Assembly (NCBI RefSeq): GCF_004768545.1 | Contig: NZ_CP038634.1 | Span: 186,001 to 250,000 of the forward strand | Source: Cupriavidus oxalaticus | GTDB lineage: Bacteria > Pseudomonadota > Gammaproteobacteria > Burkholderiales > Burkholderiaceae | Direction of reading: 5' to 3' | DNA: 64,000 nucleotides | Part shown: positions 18,548-27,157 of the stretch, one piece after another | Layout: each line of letters begins with the position of its first letter | Numbering within the stretch: the stretch's first letter is position 1 | Notes under the pieces: model-generated | Seen by the model: the letters and a program-made list of their open reading frames with translations, nothing else | Told to the model about the DNA's origin: nothing | Database searches by the model: none | Position numbers and translations under genes: made by a program

Positions 18548-20023
18548 TCAGATGTCGAAGTACAGATAGAACTCCCACGGGTGCGGGCGTAACTTCAATG
18601 TATCGATCTCGTGCGTGCGCTTGTAGTCAATCCAGGTCCTGATCAGGTCTTCAGTAAAGACATCTCCCTTTCGCAGGAATGCAGAATCGGATTCCAGTGC
18701 GGAAAGCGACTCTTCGAGAGAACCTGGAACCTGCCGGATGCCGGCGGCTTCCTCCGGTGGCAGATCATAGATGTTCTTGTCGAGCGGGTCGCCGGGGTCC
18801 GTCTGGTTTTCAATACCGTCAAGGCCGGCAAGCAGCATTGCCGAGAAGGCGAGATAGGCATTGGCCGACGGGTCAGGGCAGCGGAATTCAACGCGCCTGG
18901 CGCTTGGGGAATCAGAAACCATTGGAATCCTGGCGGCGGCAGATCGGTTGCGCTGCGACATGGCCAGATTGACAGGCGCCTCGTATCCGGGCACCAGTCG
19001 CTTGTAGGAGTTTGTGCTCGGCGCACAGAACGCCATCAGGGCGGGGGCGTGCCTGAGCAAGCCGCCTATGTACCACCGGCACATCTGGGACGTCTGCGCC
19101 CAGCCATTCTCGTCGTAGAAGAGGTTCTCGTCGCCGCGCCAGAGGCTTTGGTGGCAATGCATGCCGCTCGCGTTGTCGGCAAACAGGGGCTTAGGCATGA
19201 ATGTGGCGACCTTGCCGTGGCGGCGTGCAACATTCTTGCAGAAGTACTTATACATCATCACGTTGTCCGCCATTCGGGTCAGCGGTGCAAAGCGCATGTC
19301 GATCTCATTCTGGCCCGCCGTGGCTACCTCATGGTGATGCACCTCGACCCGGACGCCAGCCTGCATCAGCGCGAGTACGATTTCGGAGCGGATATCCTGC
19401 AGCGTATCGCTTGGCGGCACGGGAAAATATCCTCCCTTGTAGTGCTGCTTGTACCCAAGATTGCCTCCGCCATAGGCGCCTTCGTCACGGCCGGAGGCCC
19501 ATTCGCCTTCGGCGGATTCGACATGGTAGTAGCCAGAGTGCTGGTCCTGGCCGAAGCGAATGGAGTCGAAAATGAAAAACTCCAGTTCGGGGCCAATGTA
19601 GCAAACCGTGGCAAGACCGGTTTGCTGGAGATAAAGCTCCGCCTTTCTCGCAATGTGGCGCGGATCGCGCGAATATGGCTGGTGCAGGACAGGGTCCAGC
19701 ACGTCGCAGATCAGGACCAGCGTTGGTGCCGTACAAAACGGATCGATGAATGCCGTGGCCGGGTCAGGCCTGACCAGCATGTCGGATTCGTGTATTTGCT
19801 GGAACCCACGAATGGACGACCCGTCGAACCCGATGCCGGCTGAGAATAAATCGTCATTGACTTCCGGCAGCGTGATTGAGAAGTGCTGCCACACGCCGGG
19901 CAAGTCCGTGAACCTGAGGTCAATGACCTGGATCGCATGCTCCTTGATCAGAGCGATGACTTCACCGGGGTTTTGCGGCGGTGCAACGTGATAGCTGCCG
20001 GGTTCTATTGAGACCGTGCTCAT
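18548..20023 (-). CDS. Type I glutamine synthetase, probable second copy
   Basis: A 491-residue glutamine synthetase (glutamate plus ammonia plus ATP to glutamine). Seen in order: VWQHFSITLPEV, AGIGFDGSSIRGFQQIHESD, GPELEFFIFDSI, EVHHHEVATAGQNEID, ADNASGMHCHQSLW, NSYKRLVPGYEAPVNLA, ARRVEFRCPDPSANAYLA and KNIYDLPPEE, which keeps the tyrosine adenylylated in GlnA. Two changes stand out: DNASGMHCHQS instead of the usual DNGSGMHVHQS, and an N-terminus about 20 residues longer than typical GlnA. Base composition is less GC-rich than the flanks, and no ntrBC is adjacent. I read it as an acquired or paralogous GlnA. GGAGG sits 5 bp before the ATG at 20023. Confidence 0.9.
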   Translation of the reverse strand: MSTVSIEPGSYHVAPPQNPGEVIALIKEHAIQVIDLRFTDLPGVWQHFSITLPEVNDDLFSAGIGFDGSSIRGFQQIHESDMLVRPDPATAFIDPFCTAPTLVLICDVLDPVLHQPYSRDPRHIARKAELYLQQTGLATVCYIGPELEFFIFDSIRFGQDQHSGYYHVESAEGEWASGRDEGAYGGGNLGYKQHYKGGYFPVPPSDTLQDIRSEIVLALMQAGVRVEVHHHEVATAGQNEIDMRFAPLTRMADNVMMYKYFCKNVARRHGKVATFMPKPLFADNASGMHCHQSLWRGDENLFYDENGWAQTSQMCRWYIGGLLRHAPALMAFCAPSTNSYKRLVPGYEAPVNLAMSQRNRSAAARIPMVSDSPSARRVEFRCPDPSANAYLAFSAMLLAGLDGIENQTDPGDPLDKNIYDLPPEEAAGIRQVPGSLEESLSALESDSAFLRKGDVFTEDLIRTWIDYKRTHEIDTLKLRPHPWEFYLYFDI

Positions 20024-20300
20024 AAGCGCCTCCGTCGTCTGACCCCGGAGCATAGTCCAACATTAGCCTGTCAGGTTCCGATTGCAAAGTGCCTCGCGAA
20101 CCGTGCAGGCATCTCCGATGCGGCCCCATGTGTGAAATCCGCGCTCTCACCAGCCAGATCGCCGCAATACGGAAACCTGGAAGCAGGTGTTGGGAATGGA
20201 TCAGTGCGGCTCGCGGAGCACTCGGCAAATCGTCGTCCTGGCAATGGTAGCTGTCACCTTTGGCTACACTGAACGCACTCCGCGCAAAGAGGGCCGCTCC

Positions 20301-20525
20301 ATGCCAGACACGTTCATCTTCAACCGGTACCGCACCTGGCGCTGCCGGCCAGGCCATGCGTTTTGTATTGCACTGCTTGCGGCAGCCGTGGCTGGATGTG
20401 AAGCCCCGCCTCGCGATACTTCCATGACTCCGCCGCCGCCACGCTTGCCGATTGCGGCTGGCGACGAGGTATATCCGGCGCCCGGCACGGCGCGCGACAC
20501 CCGCCCTGCAACGCCCACCCGCTAG
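20301..20525 (+). CDS. Small putative lipoprotein
   Basis: A 74-residue protein with a hydrophobic stretch FCIALLAAAVAGC ending in a lipobox (V-A-G-C, lipidated Cys33), then a proline-rich tail (TPPPPRLPIAAGDEVYPAPGT). GAGGG lies 7 bp before the ATG at 20301; a longer in-frame start at 20187 lacks this. The N-terminal 20 residues before the hydrophobic core are unusually long for a lipoprotein signal. No family is recognised. It lies alone between the divergent glutamine synthetase and the convergent acyl-CoA dehydrogenase. Confidence 0.5.
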   Translation: MPDTFIFNRYRTWRCRPGHAFCIALLAAAVAGCEAPPRDTSMTPPPPRLPIAAGDEVYPAPGTARDTRPATPTR

Positions 20526-20590
20526 CGGAGTCGCGCCGCGCCGGCCAGCTTGCAAAAGCCGGCGCGCAAGCGCGCCGGCCCCCCGCCCGC

Positions 20591-21757
20591 TCAGAACGAG
20601 CGCGGCAGGCCGAGAATATGTTCCGCGACGTACGAGTAGATCAGGTTGGTCGAGATCGGCGCGACCTGGTACAGGCGCGTCTCGCGGAACTTGCGCTCGA
20701 CGTCGTATTCGCACGCAAAGCCGAAGCCGCCGTGGAACTGCAGGCAGGCGTTGCCGGCTTCCCAGCTGGCCTTGGCCGCCAGGTACTTGGCCATATTGGC
20801 CTGGGCGCCCATCGGCTCGTGCTTGTCGAACAGTTCGCAGGCCTTCCAGCGCATCAGGTTGGCGGCTTCCAGCTCGATGAAGGACTCGGCGATCGGGAAC
20901 TGCACGCCCTGGTTCTGGCCGATGGGGCGGCCGAAGACTTCGCGCTCGCTGACGTACTTGGTGACGCGGTCCATGAACCAGTAGCCGTCGCCGATGCACT
21001 CGGCGGCAATCAGGGTGCGCTCGGCGTTGAGGCCGTCGAGGATGTACTTGAAGCCCTTGCCCTCTTCGCCGATCAGGTTTTCCTCGGGGATTTCCAGGTC
21101 TTCGAAGAACAGCTCGTTGGTCTCGTGGTTGACCATGTTCGGGATCGGCCGCACGGTCAGGCCCTTCTTCTGCGCTTCGTGCAAGTCGACCATGAAGATG
21201 GACATGCCTTCGCTCTTCTTCTTCACGTCGGCCAGCGCGGTGGTGCGCGCCAGCAGGATCATGAAGTCGCTGTGCTGCACGCGGCTGATCCACACCTTCT
21301 GGCCGTTGACGACATAGCGGCCGTCCTTCTTGACCGCCGAGGTCTTGATCTTGGTGGTGTCCGTGCCGGTGGTGGGCTCGGTTACGCCCATCGACTGCAG
21401 GCGCCATTCGCCCGAGGCGATCTTCGGCAGGTACTTTTCCTTCTGCGCCTGGGAGCCGTGGCGCAGCAGCGTGCCCATGTTGTACATCTGGCCGTGGCAG
21501 GCACCGGAGTTGCCGCCGCTGCGGTTGATTTCTTCCATGATGACCGAGGCTTCGGTCAGGCCCAGGCCGGAACCGCCGTACTCTTGCGGGATCAGTGCTG
21601 CCAGCCAGCCGGCCGCGGTCAGTGCATTGACGAAGGCTTCGGGGTAGGCGCGCTGCTCGTCGACCTTGCGGAAGTACTCATCCGGGAATTCGGCGCAAAG
21701 CGCGCGCACGGCATCGCGGATTTCTTGGTAGTTGTTCGATTGGGTCTGTTCGATCAT
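20591..21757 (-). CDS. Acyl-CoA dehydrogenase
   Basis: A 388-residue acyl-CoA dehydrogenase beginning MIEQTQSNNYQEIRDAVRAL. It shows IPQEYGGSGLGLTEASVIMEE, QSMGVTEPTTGTDTTKIKT, NGQKVWISRVQHSDF, LDGLNAERTLIAAECIGDG and CLQFHGGFGFACEYDVERKFRETR. The segment TEPTTGTDT replaces the more common TEPxAGSD, and the base again appears to be the helix-G glutamate (AERT). It is divergent from a MaoC/CoA-transferase/thiolase operon and probably supplies the enoyl-CoA for it. The 302-bp gap to that operon (21758-22059) contains no recognisable gene; no operator could be fixed there. Confidence 0.9.
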   Translation of the reverse strand: MIEQTQSNNYQEIRDAVRALCAEFPDEYFRKVDEQRAYPEAFVNALTAAGWLAALIPQEYGGSGLGLTEASVIMEEINRSGGNSGACHGQMYNMGTLLRHGSQAQKEKYLPKIASGEWRLQSMGVTEPTTGTDTTKIKTSAVKKDGRYVVNGQKVWISRVQHSDFMILLARTTALADVKKKSEGMSIFMVDLHEAQKKGLTVRPIPNMVNHETNELFFEDLEIPEENLIGEEGKGFKYILDGLNAERTLIAAECIGDGYWFMDRVTKYVSEREVFGRPIGQNQGVQFPIAESFIELEAANLMRWKACELFDKHEPMGAQANMAKYLAAKASWEAGNACLQFHGGFGFACEYDVERKFRETRLYQVAPISTNLIYSYVAEHILGLPRSF

Positions 21758-22059
21758 GGCGCGTCGTTGGCTTGGGTACGGACGAAATTGCGGACGGAGT
21801 TTGCGGCGCATCGGTCCCACGGAATGCCCGCGGCGACCGCCGATGTTGTCTTGGCCGCAATGGTCGCTGCGATCGCCGCCCCGGGCAATCAACCATTGCG
21901 AAAGCGCGCCTTCCACTGCGCTTAAGGCCGGCATCCGGGGCCGCCGAGTGCCGTTTTCGCGAACGCCGAAGCCGACCATTGGCATTGTCAAATAGCGCAA
22001 AACCCACTTTGGCGACATCCTCACGGCTATCTCCTGATGAAGACATAGGACCCCCGGAC

Positions 22060-22953
22060 ATGGCAGTGAGCTACCAGCACCTCAAGCAGCGACCATTCGC
22101 CCCCGTACGCCAGCGCTATACCGAGCGCGACACCATGCTGTACGCACTCAGCCTGGGGCTGGGCAACGATCCGCTGGATGCGGCCGCCCTGCCCTTCGTG
22201 TTCGAGGGCGCCGCGGGCGGGCTGCGCACGCTGCCGTCGCAAGCCGTGGTGCTGGGCTATCCGGGCTTCTGGGCGCGCGAGGCCGATACCGGCATCGACT
22301 GGGTCAAGCTGCTGCACGGCGAGCAGCGCATGCGGCTGCACCGCCCGCTGCCGGCCAGCGCCGACATCGTCGGCAACAACCGCATCACGCACCTGACCGA
22401 CAAGGGTGAAGGCAAGGGCGCGATCATGGTGACCGAGCGCCGGCTCGAAACGGCGGACGGCGAGTTGCTGGCGACGGTGCAGCAGGTCAGCTTCCTGCGC
22501 GGCGATGGCGGCTACAGCCAGCGCGACGGCGGCCAGCCCAGCGACGAGCCGCTGCCCGCATTGCGCCCCACGCCGGAAGACCGCGCGCCGGACTTCACCG
22601 ACGCGCAGGCAATCCGCCCCGAGGCCGCGCTGCTGTATCGCCTGATGGGCGACTTCAACCCGCTGCATGCCGACCCGGAAGTTGCCAGGGCCGCAGGCTT
22701 CGAGCGTCCGATCCTGCACGGCCTGGCCAGCTACGGGCTGGTCGCGCATGCGCTGGTGCGCCAGTGCGCGGACCACGATCCCGCCCGCCTGCGCGCGCTG
22801 GATATCCGCTTCACCGCGCCGGTGTTCCCGGGCGAGACGCTGGTCACCGAGATCTGGCGCACGCCGGACAATCCTAACCACTTCCGGTTACGCGCACGCG
22901 TGGCCGAGCGCGACAAGGTAGTGCTCAGCCATGGCTGGGCCGAGATCGCCTGA
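22060..22953 (+). CDS. MaoC family hydratase, double hot-dog (enoyl-CoA hydratase 2 type)
   Basis: A 297-residue double hot-dog protein expected to hydrate trans-2-enoyl-CoA to the (R)-3-hydroxyacyl-CoA. The N-terminal half is the degenerate hot dog (LYALSLGLGNDPLDAAALPFVFEG, AVVLGYPGFW). The C-terminal half keeps the hydratase 2 motif, YRLMGDFNPLHADPEVARAAG followed by PILHGLASYG, with the Asp/Asn/His set. The open frame extends upstream to 21772, but the ATG at 22060 matches the family N-terminus. First gene of a rightward operon, 14 bp before the next gene. Confidence 0.88.
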   Translation: MAVSYQHLKQRPFAPVRQRYTERDTMLYALSLGLGNDPLDAAALPFVFEGAAGGLRTLPSQAVVLGYPGFWAREADTGIDWVKLLHGEQRMRLHRPLPASADIVGNNRITHLTDKGEGKGAIMVTERRLETADGELLATVQQVSFLRGDGGYSQRDGGQPSDEPLPALRPTPEDRAPDFTDAQAIRPEAALLYRLMGDFNPLHADPEVARAAGFERPILHGLASYGLVAHALVRQCADHDPARLRALDIRFTAPVFPGETLVTEIWRTPDNPNHFRLRARVAERDKVVLSHGWAEIA

Positions 22954-22967
22954 GCCTGCACCGCCCA

Positions 22968-24284
22968 ATGCATCCTGCTACCGTGGATAACAACGAACTT
23001 GGCGCCGCGCTGCAGGCACTGCTGCGCCCCGGCGACCATATCTGGTGGGGCCAGGCCACCGCCGAGCCGCTGACGCTGACGCGCGCGCTGGTCGGGCATC
23101 GCCACGCGCTGGCCCGGGGCAGCCGGCTGAGCGTGTTTGTCGGCATCGGCCAGTCAGACACGCTGCAGCCGGCGCAGGCCGACGTGATCGATTTCTTCGG
23201 CTATGCCGCCAGCGGTCCGCATCGCGCGCTGGCCAAGGCCGGCGTGCTGGACATCGTGCCCAGCCATTACTCGCATCTGCCTGGCCTGATCCGCCAGGGC
23301 GCGCTGCGCGCCGACGTGGTGCTGGTGCAGGTGTCGCCGCCCGACGAGGAAGGCCGCTACAGCATGGGCCTGGTGCATGAGTACATTCCGGCGGCGCTGG
23401 ACCGGGCCCGCGTGATCGTGGCCGAGGTGAACCCCGACGTGCCGTGGACCTATGGCAGCCGCCATCTCACCGCGGACGAGATCGACCTGCTGGTCGATGC
23501 CGCGCATCCACCGATCAGCCTGGACCGCGGCGCCCCCGGCGCGGCGGAGCAGGCGATCGCGCGCCATATCGCCGGCTGGGTCGAGGACGGTGCCACGCTC
23601 CAGATGGGCATCGGCAACCTGCCCGAGGCCGTGGTGGCCGCGCTGCACGACCGCCGCGACCTGGGCCTGCACAGCGGCGCGGTGGGCGACGGCATTGCCG
23701 CGCTGGCCGAGGCCGGCGTGCTGACCAACGCGCGCAAGACTATCGATACCGGCATCGGCATCGGCGGCATCCTGATGGGCAGCGAGCGGGTGCGCCGCTG
23801 GGCCCATCGCAACCCGAAGCTGCAACTGCGCGAGACCAGCTACACGCATCATCCCGAAGTGCTGGCCAGCATCGACAAGCTCACGGCGATCAATTCTGCG
23901 ATCGAGGTCGACCTGACCGGACAGGTGAATGCCGAAGTGGCGGCGGGCGTCTATGTCGGCGCCGTGGGCGGCGCGGTCGACTTCCTGCGCGGCGCCGCGC
24001 GCAGCCGCGGCGGCCTGCCCATCGTCGCCCTGCCCGCGACCGCCAAGGGCGCCAGCCGCATCGTGGCGCAGCTGTCCGGGCCGGTCAGCACGCCGCGCTC
24101 GGATGCCGGCCTGATCGTCACCGAACACGGCGTCGCCGACCTGCGCGGCCAGACCCTGTCGCAGCGCGTGCGCCGCATGCTGGACATCGCCGCCCCCGAA
24201 CACCGCGAGGACCTGGAGCGCCAGGCCCACGCCCTGCTGCGCCAGTGCGGCGCGGTTTTCGTTGCCACGGCGAGCATGGCCTGA
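22968..24284 (+). CDS. Acetyl-CoA hydrolase/transferase family protein lacking the usual catalytic glutamate
   Basis: A 438-residue protein of the acetyl-CoA hydrolase/4-hydroxybutyrate CoA-transferase superfamily. Seen: VGIGQSDTL, YSHLPGLIRQGALRADVVLVQVSPPDEEGRYSMG, VNPDVPWTYG, LQMGIGNLPEAVV, LGLHSGAVGDGIAAL, IDKLTAINSAIEVDLTGQVNAE and LIVTEHGVADLRGQTL. In CoA-transferases the glutamate that carries CoA lies in GIHTEM; here the aligned residue is Gly237 (LHSGAV). CoA transfer by the known covalent route is therefore doubtful, and a hydrolase or modified mechanism is possible. It sits between MaoC and thiolase genes, so it acts on a short acyl-CoA of that pathway by inference. Confidence 0.8.
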   Translation: MHPATVDNNELGAALQALLRPGDHIWWGQATAEPLTLTRALVGHRHALARGSRLSVFVGIGQSDTLQPAQADVIDFFGYAASGPHRALAKAGVLDIVPSHYSHLPGLIRQGALRADVVLVQVSPPDEEGRYSMGLVHEYIPAALDRARVIVAEVNPDVPWTYGSRHLTADEIDLLVDAAHPPISLDRGAPGAAEQAIARHIAGWVEDGATLQMGIGNLPEAVVAALHDRRDLGLHSGAVGDGIAALAEAGVLTNARKTIDTGIGIGGILMGSERVRRWAHRNPKLQLRETSYTHHPEVLASIDKLTAINSAIEVDLTGQVNAEVAAGVYVGAVGGAVDFLRGAARSRGGLPIVALPATAKGASRIVAQLSGPVSTPRSDAGLIVTEHGVADLRGQTLSQRVRRMLDIAAPEHREDLERQAHALLRQCGAVFVATASMA

Positions 24285-24330
24285 CCGGGCGCCTGCCTCG
24301 CTACCCAACAGAATTTCCAAGGAGACTTCC

Positions 24331-25539
24331 ATGCGCCGAGCCGCAATCGTCACCCCCCTCCGTACTCCCGTCGGCACCTTCGGCGGCAGCCTGCGCCCCG
24401 TGTCCGTCGAGGAACTGGCCGCCACCACCGTGCGCGCCGTGGTCGAACGCAGCGGCATCGACCCCGCCCGCATCGATGACGTGGTCTTTGCCCAGTCCTA
24501 CGCCAACAGCGAAGTGCCCTGCGTGGGCCGCTGGGCCGCGCTGCAGGCCGGCCTGCCGGTTGAAGTGCCGGGCATGCAGCTGGACCGCCGCTGTGGCGGC
24601 GGCCTGCAGGCCATCGTCACGGCGTCGATGATGGTGCAGAGCGGCGCTGCCGACGTGGTCATTGCCGGCGGCGTCGAGAGCATGAGCAATATCGAGTACT
24701 ACACCACCGACATGCGCTGGGGCTCGCGCTCGGGCAACGTCAAGTTCTACGACCGCCTCGACCGCGGCCGCGAGCGTTCGCAGCCGGTCGAGCGCTTCGG
24801 CAAGATCTCCGGGATGATCGAGACCGCCGAAAACCTCGCGCGCGACTACGGCATTACGCGCGAGCGGGCCGACGCCTTCTCCGTGCGCAGCCACGAACGC
24901 GCCGCGGCCGCTTGGGAAGCCGGCCGCTTCGACGCCGAGATCGTGCCGGTGCAGGTGCCGCAGCGCAAGGGCGACCCGGTCACGTTCGCGCGTGACGAGG
25001 GCTTCCGCCCCGGCACCTCGATGGAAAGCCTGGGCAAGCTGCGCGCGCTGATGCCCAACGGCACCGTCACCGCCGGCAATGCCAGCCAGCAGAACGACGC
25101 GTCCGCCGCCTGCCTGATCGTGGCCGAAGACAAGCTGGCCGAGCTTGGCCTGACCCCGATGGCGACGCTGGTGGGCTGGGCGGCAGCGGGCTGCGAGCCG
25201 TCGCACATGGGCATCGGCCCGGTTCCGGCGGTGAAGAAGCTGCTCAAGCGCCTGAACCTGACGCTGGACCAGATGGACCTGGTGGAGCTGAACGAAGCCT
25301 TTGCCTGCCAGGTGCTGGCCGTGCTGAAGGGCTGGGAATGGAACGACCAGGACGCGATCGAGCAGAAGCTCAACGTCAACGGCTCGGGCATCTCGCTGGG
25401 CCACCCGATCGGCGCCACCGGCGTGCGCATCCTGGCCACGCTGCTGCACGAACTGCAGCGCCGTGGCGGCCGCTATGGCCTGGAGACCATGTGCATCGGC
25501 GGCGGCCAGGGGATCGCCGCGGTGTTCGAGCGCTGCTGA
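24331..25539 (+). CDS. Thiolase (acetyl-CoA C-acyltransferase family)
   Basis: A 402-residue thiolase that would cleave 3-ketoacyl-CoA with CoA or condense acetyl-CoA. The nucleophile Cys88 lies in QLDRRCGGGLQAI, the NASQQNDASAA segment covers the CoA site, and NEAFA, GHPIGATG and CIGGGQG complete the catalytic set. The residue after the nucleophile motif is Gly rather than the common Ser. GGAG lies 8 bp before the ATG at 24331; an earlier in-frame start overlaps the upstream gene. It is the thiolytic step of the cluster running from 22060. Confidence 0.93.
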   Translation: MRRAAIVTPLRTPVGTFGGSLRPVSVEELAATTVRAVVERSGIDPARIDDVVFAQSYANSEVPCVGRWAALQAGLPVEVPGMQLDRRCGGGLQAIVTASMMVQSGAADVVIAGGVESMSNIEYYTTDMRWGSRSGNVKFYDRLDRGRERSQPVERFGKISGMIETAENLARDYGITRERADAFSVRSHERAAAAWEAGRFDAEIVPVQVPQRKGDPVTFARDEGFRPGTSMESLGKLRALMPNGTVTAGNASQQNDASAACLIVAEDKLAELGLTPMATLVGWAAAGCEPSHMGIGPVPAVKKLLKRLNLTLDQMDLVELNEAFACQVLAVLKGWEWNDQDAIEQKLNVNGSGISLGHPIGATGVRILATLLHELQRRGGRYGLETMCIGGGQGIAAVFERC

Positions 25540-25578
25540 TCGCATGCACCGTCGTCGAGCCGTCGTCCCTGCAGTTCC

Positions 25579-25773
25579 GGCTATATTTCCGAGTTCGGCA
25601 TCGAGCGCTTCTACCGCGACGTGCGCCTGTTCCGGCTGTATGAAGGCACCACGCAGATCCAGCAGGTCATCATCGCCCGCAACATGATTTGCGAGGCGCC
25701 GCGCTGCCGATATGCCCCCACGCTGCCCGCACCGCGACGGGCAGCAACGACGCAACCGCCACGATTTCCATGA
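25579..25773 (+). pseudogene. C-terminal remnant of an acyl-CoA dehydrogenase
   Basis: In frame from 25579 the DNA encodes GYISEFGIERFYRDVRLF and continues RLYEGTTQIQQVIIARNMI, which is the last helix region of acyl-CoA dehydrogenases, including the catalytic YEGT glutamate. There is no start and no upstream body. The frame reads on to a TGA at 25771-25773 that overlaps the start of the CaiB gene. It is a decayed or recombined gene end, not a functional protein, and its YEGT type differs from the complete dehydrogenases in this window. Confidence 0.75.
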
Positions 25774-27068
25774 CCGATTCCGCCGCCAATTCCCTTCCCG
25801 AACTGCCCCCCCCTTCGCCGCGCACGGGCGCGCTGAGCCACCTGCGCGTGCTCGACCTGTCGCGCGTGCTGGCCGGGCCGTGGTCCACCCAGAACCTGGC
25901 GGACATGGGCGCCGACGTCATCAAGATCGAAAAGCCCGGCGAAGGCGACGACACCCGCCACTGGGGCCCGCCGTTCCTGTCGGGCGACGATGGCGTGCCC
26001 ACGCGGCAGGCGAGCTATTTCACCGCGGCCAACCGCAATAAGCGCTCGGTCACCGTGGACATGTCCAAGCCCGAAGGCCAGGCACTGATCCGCGAACTGG
26101 CCCGCCACAGCGACGTCGTGGTGGAGAACTTCAAGACCGGCGGCCTCAAGCGCTATGGCCTGGACTACGAGAGCCTGAGCGCGGTCAATCCGCGCCTGGT
26201 CTACTGCTCGGTAACGGGCTTCGGCCATACCGGGCCGTATGCGGCCCGCCCCGGCTACGACCTGCTGATCCAGGCCATGAGCGGCCTGATGAGCATCACC
26301 GGCCATGCCGACAGCGAACCCGGCGGCGGCCCGATGAAGGTGGGCGTGGCGGTGATCGACCTGTTCACCGGCATGTACGCCACCACCGCGATCCTGAGTG
26401 CGCTCGAAGCGCGCCACTACACCGGCCGCGGCCAGCATATCGACATCGCGCTGCTTGACGTGGCGATGGCCGTGCTCGCCAACCAGGGCGCGGGCTTTCT
26501 CAATGCCGACGACGTACCGCGCCGCCAGGGCAATATCCACCCGAGCGTGGTGCCCTACCAGGACTTCCCCACCGCCGACGGCAACATGCTGCTGGCGATC
26601 GGCAACGACGGCCAGTTCGCGCGCTTCTGCGAGGCCGCGGGCGTGGACTGGGCCCGCGACGAGCGCTATGCCACCAACACCGGCCGCGTCAACAACCGCA
26701 AGGTGCTGATCGCGATGATGATGGAGCTGACGCGCACCCGCACCACCGCCGAATGGGTCGCGCTGCTCGAAGCCAATTCGGTGCCGTGCGGCCCGATCAA
26801 CAATATCGCCCAGGCGTATGCCGACCCCCATGTGCAGTCGCGTGGGCTGCGCATCGAGCAGTCGCGCTATCCGGGCGCGCAGCCGCCTGCGGACCAGAGC
26901 GTCAATCGGGTCGTCACCGCCGCCAGCCCGCTGCGCCTGTCGGAGACGCCGCCCACGCTGCGCTATGCCCCGCCGGCGCTGGGCCAGCACACCGAGGAAG
27001 TGCTGCGCGACTACCTGAAGCTGGACGCGAAGCAGGTTGAAGCACTGCGCACCAGGGGCGTAGTGTAA
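25770..27068 (+). CDS. CaiB/BaiF family (class III) CoA-transferase
   Basis: A 432-residue class III CoA-transferase that swaps CoA between a donor acyl-CoA and an acid. Landmarks: LRVLDLSRVLAGPWSTQNLADMGADVIKIEKP near the N-terminus, YFTAANRNKRSVTVDMSKPEG, VVENFKTGGLKRYGLDY, VTGFGHTGPYAARPGYDLL with the catalytic aspartate in PGYD, GRGQHIDIALLD and VPCGPINNIAQAYADPHVQ. The ATG at 25770 is preferred over upstream frames inside the dehydrogenase remnant. It belongs to the rightward cluster with thiolase and ligase. Confidence 0.92.
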   Translation: MTDSAANSLPELPPPSPRTGALSHLRVLDLSRVLAGPWSTQNLADMGADVIKIEKPGEGDDTRHWGPPFLSGDDGVPTRQASYFTAANRNKRSVTVDMSKPEGQALIRELARHSDVVVENFKTGGLKRYGLDYESLSAVNPRLVYCSVTGFGHTGPYAARPGYDLLIQAMSGLMSITGHADSEPGGGPMKVGVAVIDLFTGMYATTAILSALEARHYTGRGQHIDIALLDVAMAVLANQGAGFLNADDVPRRQGNIHPSVVPYQDFPTADGNMLLAIGNDGQFARFCEAAGVDWARDERYATNTGRVNNRKVLIAMMMELTRTRTTAEWVALLEANSVPCGPINNIAQAYADPHVQSRGLRIEQSRYPGAQPPADQSVNRVVTAASPLRLSETPPTLRYAPPALGQHTEEVLRDYLKLDAKQVEALRTRGVV

Positions 27069-27157
27069 GCCGATTGCAGCGCAATTGCCGCGCACATACA
27101 CTGGCGTCGTCCGGTTTGCCGGACGGTTTTCTACCCCGCACAAGGACTTTCCGCGCG

